This document shows, one piece after another, positions 29,524 through 35,369 of a stretch of 35,369 nucleotides of DNA. Every line of letters starts with the position of its first letter. The first letter of the stretch is position 1. Origin of the DNA: Nanobdellota archaeon (GTDB taxonomy: Archaea > Nanobdellota > Nanobdellia > Parvarchaeales > Parvarchaeaceae). The notes beneath the pieces were generated by a model. That model had not been told where the DNA came from, ran no database searches, and worked only from the letters and a program-made list of their open reading frames with translations. Position numbers and translations under genes: made by a program. The DNA lies in NCBI GenBank assembly GCA_021846665.1, contig JAJZWM010000006.1, positions 1 to 35,369 on the forward strand, read 5' to 3'.

Positions 29524-29820
29524 GCGGTATTGTATACAACAGACCATTAACTTTTAATAAGTTGATGGAGGAAGTCCGTTCACCTTTAAAACTGAAGTGC
29601 AGTAATGCATTGCTTTAAAAGGCAGGCAACTGAGCAGAAACGATACCTATTTTCAGTGTAAAGAGATGATGCGAAAGCTGATTGCTGAAAAGAGGATGAA
29701 ACGGCAGACCTTCAGGGTGCAAACCGGTATTCCGGCGCTTAGTCGAATGTTGTTGCATCTAACTGAGAAGCCTTTGAACAAAGGCAGAGAGATGACAAAA
29801 AACGGGCTATTCAATACCGC
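29524..29820 (+). ncRNA. rnpB: RNase P RNA (archaeal)
   Basis: This catalytic RNA cuts tRNA 5' leaders. P1 is GCGGTATTG (29524-29532) paired with CAATACCGC (29812-29820). Conserved regions are CR-I GGAGGAAGTCCG (29567-29578), the AAACGGCAGACC block (about 29699-29710), CR-III GGGTGCAAACCGG (29715-29727), and the 3' ACAAAAAACGGGCTA (29795-29809) that is the ACAGAA..GGCUUA region with substitutions. About 297 nt is a usual size. Its 3' end touches the promoter of the DUF929 gene. The protein subunit Rpp21 is at 16319. Confidence 0.93.
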
Positions 29821-29853
29821 AATTTATTTAAACAGGCAGGTATTAACATAAAA

Positions 29854-31401
29854 ATGCCAGATGAAAACAAAGAACACAATGCTAATGTAGCAGACAATGA
29901 GAATATAAACAGAGATTTACAGCCAGAAAAAGCTGTAGTTACTGATAATAAAAATGAAAATGCCTCTAATCAACAGCAGAGTTCTCAAAATAATCTAGAG
30001 GAAAGTAAAGTAGAGGTTAGTAGCAATCTCAATGATGATGAGCTTGAAAAATTGAGGAAAGAGAATGAGAGATTGAAAGAAATACAGAGATTAAGGGAGG
30101 AAAATGCCAAACTTTCAAATGGTTATACAGCTTCGTCTGGATTAGAGAAGAATAATAGCAATAAAAACCGGTTAGTCTTTCCTTTGATTCTAGGCGTAGT
30201 AGTTGTTGCGGTAATTATAATAATTTTAATATTTGTTTTTCATGCGCCATCTAAATCAAATATAACGGTACTTGGAGGAAAAGTATTGTTTACTTCTGCA
30301 AATCTATCTGGAGTTTCTAATTCAAATTTAGGGAATACTCCAATACCAAATTCATTGGTACCACCAAATTTCTCTGCAATAAATAACTCTGATACATCTT
30401 TTCAGTTTTTTAAAGGGCCCATAGGTCAGTTAGAACCAAATTATGTGAGTACGCTTTCAAATTTAAGTACTCAATTGGAAGATGTCGGACAGCAGCAATT
30501 AAGCGGAAACATAGAGTGTGTGCCTGCAGGGAACAGTTCAAATGGACCGAATCCTGCTTATTGCGTTCTTTTAATAGGTAGTAACAATTATGATATAATT
30601 CCGATAAAGGTTGGTGGTAATTCAACTATAGAGGTCAATGGAAATTCTGAATTTAAGTTGCCTCTTCTAACCTACAATGGTAAACCTACGTTTGTTTATA
30701 TAGGAGCTCAGGGTTGCCCGTTCTGTGCAGGTATGCGTTGGGCCTTAGCAATCGCCCTTTCAAGGTTTGGAAACTTTTCAAAGTTATTTTATGATAGATC
30801 TGCTACAAGCGATGCAAATGTTCCTACTTTCACATTTGATTATAATGCAAATTTGTTTTATAATGCGGTTTCAAAGCCTTCTATAAATAATGGTGCAGCA
30901 CCTTATGGTGATAGCAATCCAACTCCGTTCTTTGTAGGGGCCTATTATAATTCTAGTTACATAAATTTCATTCCATTGGATGAAATAGGTTCTTCATTTT
31001 TAGTTAATATTACAGGTATAGCGGATGCCTCCCCCTTCGTTTTCAATAATGTAGTACTCACCAGCCAAGCATTTAATTCTTATCATGGGTTTGGAATTTA
31101 CAACTTTTTAGCAGGAGGTGTGCCTTTCTTTGATATTAACAATCAATATGTATTTGATGGTGCAAGCATAAATGCTGGAACATATCTTACATCAAGTGGA
31201 TTAAATCCGGCATATAGCACGCATCAAGATATGCTTAATTCGATTGAAAATCCAACAAGTGGGTCTTTTGGACAAACAGTTTTGGGAGCAGCAAATATTC
31301 TTACAGCACAAATTTGCGAAACATTGAACAATACAGCTCCAGTATGCAGTTTATCATACATATCTAAATTAGAAAATAAATTGAATTCTGTAAAAATTTA
31401 A
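29854..31401 (+). CDS. Membrane-anchored thioredoxin-fold DUF929-family protein
   Basis: This 515-residue protein has an acidic, Asn/Gln/Glu-rich cytoplasmic N-terminus (1-60), a coiled coil (62-88, LEKLRKENERLKEIQRLREE), one membrane helix (108-130) and an extracellular domain with YIGAQGCPFCAGMRWALAIA, a thioredoxin CPFC motif at 288-291. DUF929 proteins are archaeal and of unknown role. Other outside Cys (C222, C237 and the C-terminal ICE...VCS pair) could make disulfides. AATTTATTTAAAC at 29821-29833 suggests leaderless expression. It may take part in extracellular disulfide formation. Confidence 0.82.
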   Translation: MPDENKEHNANVADNENINRDLQPEKAVVTDNKNENASNQQQSSQNNLEESKVEVSSNLNDDELEKLRKENERLKEIQRLREENAKLSNGYTASSGLEKNNSNKNRLVFPLILGVVVVAVIIIILIFVFHAPSKSNITVLGGKVLFTSANLSGVSNSNLGNTPIPNSLVPPNFSAINNSDTSFQFFKGPIGQLEPNYVSTLSNLSTQLEDVGQQQLSGNIECVPAGNSSNGPNPAYCVLLIGSNNYDIIPIKVGGNSTIEVNGNSEFKLPLLTYNGKPTFVYIGAQGCPFCAGMRWALAIALSRFGNFSKLFYDRSATSDANVPTFTFDYNANLFYNAVSKPSINNGAAPYGDSNPTPFFVGAYYNSSYINFIPLDEIGSSFLVNITGIADASPFVFNNVVLTSQAFNSYHGFGIYNFLAGGVPFFDINNQYVFDGASINAGTYLTSSGLNPAYSTHQDMLNSIENPTSGSFGQTVLGAANILTAQICETLNNTAPVCSLSYISKLENKLNSVKI

Positions 31402-31409
31402 CTTTAAAA

Positions 31410-31472
31410 TCACTATCTATTAACAATAAATTATTTGGTTGTGCTATTTATAAAGTAGCTGTAAAATAGTGA
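31410..31472. other. Inverted repeat in the gap before the wHTH gene
   Basis: TCACTAT (31410-31416) and ATAGTGA (31466-31472) are perfect complements 49 bp apart, with a smaller GCTA/TAGC hairpin between. A T-rich run follows at about 31490-31507. It may be part of the DUF929 terminator or a small RNA; nothing more can be said. Confidence 0.25.
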
Positions 31473-31560
31473 GTTAAATTAATTATTGTAATTTTTTATA
31501 TTTTTAGCCAAGATTCAAAAATGATAAATATATTTAAGTCTTTAATTTGCATTAATTAGT

Positions 31561-32430
31561 ATGGATAATGGGGATAACTTGAAGAAGGTAACACAGAATA
31601 TACTAGATACCTCTTACAAAGTTTATTCAGATGTTTCGTTGATAAACAGCTCTTTATTCAGAGCGGCTTCTTCTTTAGGTGTTGAACTACCAGAGATACC
31701 ACAGATAAAACTTGCAGAAATAATGGAGAAGTTAACTGCTAGTTCAGTAAACAAGAAAGGGAATCAAGTAGAGAAATCATCTATGGAAAAGAGGCTTCCT
31801 TTATTTGGTATAGATAAAAAGCTTAAGAAATCACAGGAAAACACTGAAAAAGTGACAGTATCACAGCCCGCTTTAAGTGAAACTCAGAAGTTAAAAGTTG
31901 CGCATGAAGAAAAAATTGATAAAATTATACATGAATTGCCATCTGGTCCAAATTATAAACCGGGAGATTTAGCGGAGGGGAATGTAGGAGTAATTGCGCA
32001 GTCTGGAAATAAAACAGAGACAAAAGTTTCTATGGAAGAAAGAGAAAATAAGCTAAATAAAATACAATCAGCTATGCCATCTAAGGTTATTGTTAAAAAG
32101 GATGATGATTTAATTCAGCCAGCAGAAGCGATTTCTCCAGCAAGTGAAATGAACTCTCAGTCCAAAATGCAGAAGAAAATATTTGAAACAACTAACTTTG
32201 GTAAAATATCTGGAAAAGATGAAGAGGGACAAATAGATGAGATTTTAAATAATCCACTAAATAAATTACTTTCATTAGTCAAGGAAAAGCACTCAATTAC
32301 AACTTCGCAAGCTGCGCAATCTTTAAATGTTAGCAAAGATTTAATTGAAAAATGGGCTAAGATACTTAGTCAGAATTCTCTTATAAGAGTAAAGTATCAA
32401 TTGATGGGAGATATGATATTAGAAGGATAA
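31561..32430 (+). CDS. Protein with C-terminal winged helix, operon partner of KaiC-like ATPase
   Basis: Residues 1-65 of this 289-residue protein are helical (YKVYSDVSLINSSLFRAASS, then LPEIPQIKLAEIMEKL). Residues 66-225 are low in order, Lys/Glu/Ser/Gln rich. Residues 236-289 are a winged helix (LLSLVKEKHSITTSQAAQSL, VSKDLIEKWAKILSQNSLIR, KYQLMGDMILEG), probably DNA- or protein-binding. The next gene begins inside its stop codon (TAATG). TATA-like AATATATTTAAG (31528-31539) is about 27 nt upstream. It is a long linker-type adaptor; the function is unknown. Confidence 0.7.
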   Translation: MDNGDNLKKVTQNILDTSYKVYSDVSLINSSLFRAASSLGVELPEIPQIKLAEIMEKLTASSVNKKGNQVEKSSMEKRLPLFGIDKKLKKSQENTEKVTVSQPALSETQKLKVAHEEKIDKIIHELPSGPNYKPGDLAEGNVGVIAQSGNKTETKVSMEERENKLNKIQSAMPSKVIVKKDDDLIQPAEAISPASEMNSQSKMQKKIFETTNFGKISGKDEEGQIDEILNNPLNKLLSLVKEKHSITTSQAAQSLNVSKDLIEKWAKILSQNSLIRVKYQLMGDMILEG

Positions 32431-33140
32431 TGGAAACGGAAAGTGAAAATGGTATTGGAAGAGAATCTACAGGAATACCTGGATTAGATGAGGCTTTGAA
32501 AGGAGGATTCCCAAAGAATAGTGTAGTATTTCTTACAGGAACGCCAGGTGCAGGTAAAACTACTTTTTCATTGCAATTTTTAGCTGATGGAGCTAAAAAA
32601 GGCGAAAAAGGACTTTACTTTACATTGGAAGAAAGTCCAGAGGATATAATTTCTCAATTTACATTATACGATCCAAAGCTGAAGGAATACATTGATAATG
32701 GACTTATAAAGATAGTAACCATACCTTTAGTTGATTATGATTCTATGAAGGAAGTTGTTTCTTCAGAACTTGATGCAATGGGCGCACAGCGCTTGATAAT
32801 CGATTCCATAACTTACTTACAAATGTTCTTTTCTGATATAATGTCAATAAGAAAGGCTATAATAGAACTTTCAAGCATAATAAAAGCGAGAGATTGCACT
32901 GCTATATTTATAGGAGAAATGCCATATGGTGAAAATAAGCTTTCTGCTTTTGGAGTTGAAGAATTTGCATCAGACGGAGTAATAGCTCTTTATATGGTAG
33001 AAAGACAAAGCTCATTCATAAGAGCCCTTAGGATAATAAAAATGAGATCTACTGATCATCTAACAAAATATATACCTTTAGATATAAAATCAACTGGCAT
33101 AGTAATTTATCCATCTGCGGAGCTTTTCGCAGACATATAA
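32430..33140 (+). CDS. Single-domain KaiC-like RecA-superfamily ATPase
   Basis: This 236-residue protein has Walker A GTPGAGKTT (37-45), the catalytic-Glu region YFTLEESPEDI (E67/E68) and Walker B RLIIDSITYL. GIPGLDEALKGGFPKNSVVF is the KaiC signature start. Single-domain KaiC homologues in archaea relate to signal transduction, archaellum assembly (FlaH) or, as RadA relatives, to DNA repair. There is no FlaI/FlaJ here. It overlaps the wHTH gene and stands 2 nt before rfcS, so the four genes of the cluster are co-transcribed. Confidence 0.88.
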   Translation: METESENGIGRESTGIPGLDEALKGGFPKNSVVFLTGTPGAGKTTFSLQFLADGAKKGEKGLYFTLEESPEDIISQFTLYDPKLKEYIDNGLIKIVTIPLVDYDSMKEVVSSELDAMGAQRLIIDSITYLQMFFSDIMSIRKAIIELSSIIKARDCTAIFIGEMPYGENKLSAFGVEEFASDGVIALYMVERQSSFIRALRIIKMRSTDHLTKYIPLDIKSTGIVIYPSAELFADI

Positions 33141-33142
33141 TT

Positions 33143-34084
33143 ATGGCCCTCTGGATAGAGAAATATAGACCACAGTCATTTGACGAAATAATAGGGCAAA
33201 CAGATATAGTAGCTAAATTAAAGGCTATGGCTGAGAAGAAAGAGATACAGCACATGATATTATCCGGCCCGCCTGGCGTTGGGAAAACAACTTCTGCGGT
33301 CGTATTAGCGAAAGCAGTATTTGGTCAGGATTGGAATCAGAATTTCATCGAATTAAATGCATCTGATGATAGAAAGTTAAGCGTTATACAAGGAAAAGTT
33401 AAGGAATTTGCAAGGACGAAGCCGATAGATGCTCCTTTTAAGATAATTCTTTTTGATGAGGCTGATTCATTGACACAAGAGGCTCAACAGGCTCTGCGTA
33501 GAATGATGGAGGAATATAGTGCAACATGCAGATTTATATTTAGCGTTAATTATCAAAGTAATATAATAGAACCCCTACAGTCAAGATGTGCAATTCTACG
33601 TTTCCAACCGCTTTCCAAAGAAGATGTGCATAAATTTATAAAAAGAATTGCAGAAAGTGAAAAATTGGAAATTGATACTGAAGCAATGGATGCATTGGAT
33701 TATGTTTCAAGAGGTGATCTTAGAACTCTTGTTAACCTAATGCAATCTCTTGCAAACGTTTCAAAAAAGATAGATGCCAAAGCTGTTCTTCAGAGTAGCG
33801 GTTTAATGGATGTATCAAAGACTATGGAAGGGCTAAAAGTTGCATTATCTGGAGATTTCAAAAAATCTAGAGAGATATTCTCAGAAATAATAGATAGTGG
33901 AGTAAATATGAAAGAGCTTTTAATTTCGATTTTTAATATAATTTCAACTACAGATATAGTAAATGATAAGGTTAAAAATTATGTTTTCGAAAAGCTTGCA
34001 GAAACTGATTATAGAATAGTTGAGGGTGCAACACCATTCATACAATTTCAGGCCTTTCTTGCCTTTTTGTCCAGTCTAAAATAA
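33143..34084 (+). CDS. rfcS: Replication factor C small subunit
   Basis: This clamp-loader subunit opens PCNA on primed DNA. The 313-residue protein has the RFC box WIEKYRPQSFDEIIGQ (4-19), Walker A GPPGVGKTT (42-50), Walker B IILFDEAD (101-108), sensor 1 IFSVN (132-136), the arginine finger SRC (147-149) and the sensor-2/lid region RGDLRTLVNLMQ. Length is normal. All catalytic residues are kept, in contrast with the large subunit after it. Confidence 0.97.
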   Translation: MALWIEKYRPQSFDEIIGQTDIVAKLKAMAEKKEIQHMILSGPPGVGKTTSAVVLAKAVFGQDWNQNFIELNASDDRKLSVIQGKVKEFARTKPIDAPFKIILFDEADSLTQEAQQALRRMMEEYSATCRFIFSVNYQSNIIEPLQSRCAILRFQPLSKEDVHKFIKRIAESEKLEIDTEAMDALDYVSRGDLRTLVNLMQSLANVSKKIDAKAVLQSSGLMDVSKTMEGLKVALSGDFKKSREIFSEIIDSGVNMKELLISIFNIISTTDIVNDKVKNYVFEKLAETDYRIVEGATPFIQFQAFLAFLSSLK

Positions 34085-34086
34085 GT

Positions 34087-35061
34087 ATGTTATCTCTTTT
34101 TAAGCCAGAAATGAAAATGTTTGTAGAGAATTATTCGAATAGTATACCTTCTAAGGTATTAAATGCTATAAAAAGGGGCAAATCTCGTTTTGTATTCAAT
34201 GGTCCAGCTGGGACAGGCAAAAATTTTTTAGCAGAAGCAATTGCAAATGAGCTTGGTTCTACATTTGAAGTTATAAATTTATATGAATTGGTTGATGACA
34301 CGCAGAGCGTATCCTCTTTAATATTAGAAAGCATAAAGAGAGTCGCAGTCTCTAAATCACTTTTTCAGCAGAATAAGAAGGTTATTTATATTGAGGATAT
34401 AGAAAAATTGCTGTCAGTTGACGCTTCTATATTACAGAAACTTAATTCAATAGCAAGTGATTCTATAATAATATTTGAATCTGAAACAGGAGATATATTC
34501 AGGGGTAAATACAAAAAATATCTTGTAGCTTATGAAATTATAAGGTTCTACAAACTTAATAGTAGGGTATTAAAAGTTTTTGCTTTAAAACTAGCTGTTT
34601 ACAATAAGCTTAAAGTAAACGAAAGTTTAATTGATAGCATTGTAAGAGGAGCAAAAGGGAATATAGCTAGTGTAATAACCGATCTTAATACAATATATAT
34701 AACAAATTCTACTCATTTAGATACTTTTAGGAATTCAGATGATTCAATATTTGAAAAAATAACGGCAGTATTTTCAGGTAAAATAGAAAACACGGAGATA
34801 TACTTCGCATCGGATATGGAAGCAAAGAACTTTGAAATTTGGCTGGCTGAAAAAGCACCTCAAGTACTTAAGAAAGAAGAACTTTATCATTTTTTTGAGT
34901 CTATTGCTGCAGCAGACATAGTTCTTAATAAAATAAAGAAGCAAAATTGGTCTCTTTTAAAATATGTAAAAAATATAATGGCGTATAGCTGTTATGGTTT
35001 TAAAGTAAGTTTTCCAAAAATTGATTTTTACGCTCCAAGGTGGGATTCTTACTATAGATAG
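34087..35061 (+). CDS. rfcL: Replication factor C large subunit, reduced and catalytically altered
   Basis: This 324-residue protein is shorter than usual archaeal RFC-L (about 400-500). Position and ending (NWSLLKYVKNIMAY followed by YAPRWDSYY) match RFC-L. Walker A is GPAGTGKN (39-46), with Asn instead of Thr/Ser at the Mg-binding position. Walker B is VIYIED (99-104), with Asp-Glu reversed to Glu-Asp. The N-terminal RFC box (PWVEKYRP...) is absent, and no C-terminal PIP box (QxxLFxF) is seen. It lies 2 nt after rfcS. It may form the clamp loader with one non-catalytic subunit. Confidence 0.8.
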   Translation: MLSLFKPEMKMFVENYSNSIPSKVLNAIKRGKSRFVFNGPAGTGKNFLAEAIANELGSTFEVINLYELVDDTQSVSSLILESIKRVAVSKSLFQQNKKVIYIEDIEKLLSVDASILQKLNSIASDSIIIFESETGDIFRGKYKKYLVAYEIIRFYKLNSRVLKVFALKLAVYNKLKVNESLIDSIVRGAKGNIASVITDLNTIYITNSTHLDTFRNSDDSIFEKITAVFSGKIENTEIYFASDMEAKNFEIWLAEKAPQVLKKEELYHFFESIAAADIVLNKIKKQNWSLLKYVKNIMAYSCYGFKVSFPKIDFYAPRWDSYYR

Positions 35062-35066
35062 TATAC

Positions 35067-35085
35067 AAAGAAATATTTATATCCC
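35067..35085 (+). promoter_or_regulatory. Promoter of second pilin-like gene
   Basis: AAAGAAATATTTATATCCC is identical to 7781-7799, and the distance to the ATG (20 nt) is the same. Confidence 0.65.
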
Positions 35086-35104
35086 TTGATTTATAATCAA
35101 TGAT

Positions 35105-35369
35105 ATGTCATTTAAAACCTTAAACACAGAGAATTTAACTATTTTAACAAAAAGTAAAAGATCTCAGTCCGCTTTGGAATACATGATGACCTATGGCTGG
35201 GCTATTTTGATCATAGTAATAGTAGCAGTAATATTATACAGCATGGGTATTTTTAATCCAGCATCAAGCATATCATTAACAATAACAGGCTTTCAGCAAA
35301 CTCCTATATCCTCAGCAATATGTACTCCGACAGGAGTTCTAGTAGTTTCAGTAGAAGATGCAACAGGTA
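35105..35369 (+). CDS. Pilin-like surface protein, second copy of the leader family (3' partial)
   Basis: The first 88 codons are present and the gene runs off the window. MSFKTLN is followed by the basic SKRS, QSALEY and the same hydrophobic helix as the gene at 7819. From KRSQ to FNP the two proteins are identical for about 35 residues, then diverge while keeping the spacing of GF...SSA-x-C. It is a class III, type IV-pilin-like leader (cut before Gln, Glu at +5). What the C-terminal domain is cannot be seen. Like the first copy, its promoter predicts a leaderless mRNA. Confidence 0.85.
   Translation, partial: MSFKTLNTENLTILTKSKRSQSALEYMMTYGWAILIIVIVAVILYSMGIFNPASSISLTITGFQQTPISSAICTPTGVLVVSVEDATG

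Noticed and set aside
29666-29851. An open frame of 61 codons on the plus strand
   Set aside because: It lies inside the RNase P RNA, whose conserved blocks explain the sequence.
1-35369. CRISPR array, insertion sequence, integrase or prophage
   Set aside because: No regularly spaced repeats, transposase/integrase motifs, target-site duplications or viral genes were seen.

Overview
The window is AT-rich archaeal DNA with short intergenic gaps and many overlapping or abutting genes. Archaeal markers include topoisomerase VI A and B, replication factor C, Pelota, PDCD5, prefoldin alpha, eL39/eL31/eS19, Elp3, the RNase P protein Rpp21, an archaeal-type SRP 7S RNA and an archaeal RNase P RNA. 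Small size of several proteins, a tRNA intron, and surface proteins beginning with a pilin-like leader (SQSALEYMMTYGW...) suggest a reduced-genome DPANN archaeon of the ARMAN type (Micrarchaeota/Parvarchaeota-like). That placement is inference. Genes at the start of transcripts usually have a TATA-like box 25-28 nt before the start codon, so many mRNAs are probably leaderless. Some genes (192, 4408, 16096, 22260) instead show clear Shine-Dalgarno sequences.

Layout. 1-805: end of a membrane-anchored protein, then a Cys/Gly-rich small protein and a PadR regulator behind a palindromic operator candidate. 863-3797: PEP synthase, SRP 7S RNA and an intron-containing tRNA-Ser. 3897-4923: two small paralogous proteins and ribosomal protein uL16/L10e. 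4926-7672: cobalamin adenosyltransferase with a winged-helix protein, a membrane protein, and a GalT-like nucleotidyltransferase. 7819-9336: pilin-like LamG surface protein and tRNA-Glu. 9428-12699: amino-acid permease, Pelota, a degenerate GT2-GtrA protein and tRNA-Ala. 12746-16096: a membrane protein, a deoxyribosyltransferase-like protein, the uS9/uL13 pair, a glycosyltransferase remnant, two small proteins, a zinc-ribbon/HSP20-like protein and a tiny acidic protein. 16319-19285: Rpp21, eS19, PDCD5, eL39, eL31, prefoldin alpha and FtsY. 19339-25733: a DUF2341-like secreted protein, divergent from an Elp3-KH-Top6B-Top6A operon. 25761-29488: MIP18-like protein, presenilin-like protease, AAA ATPase, tRNA-Arg, hemerythrin, an unknown protein and a SWIM zinc-finger protein. 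29524-31401: RNase P RNA and a membrane-anchored thioredoxin-like DUF929 protein. 31561-35061: wHTH protein, KaiC-like ATPase, RFC small subunit and a degenerate RFC large subunit. 35105-end: the start of a second pilin-like gene.

Together the genes cover translation and RNA processing (both RNA and protein of RNase P; both 7S RNA and FtsY of the SRP pathway), replication and topology (RFC, Topo VI), and a cell surface built on a reused pilin leader. No CRISPR array, transposase, integrase or rRNA was seen. The most notable points are the near-identical pilin promoter-plus-leader module at both ends, the RFC large subunit with altered Walker motifs, the inserted segment in Top6B's ATPase domain, the glycosyltransferase fossil at 14659-14874, the PadR operator candidate, and an unassigned two-stem RNA/DNA element before the Rpp21 gene.
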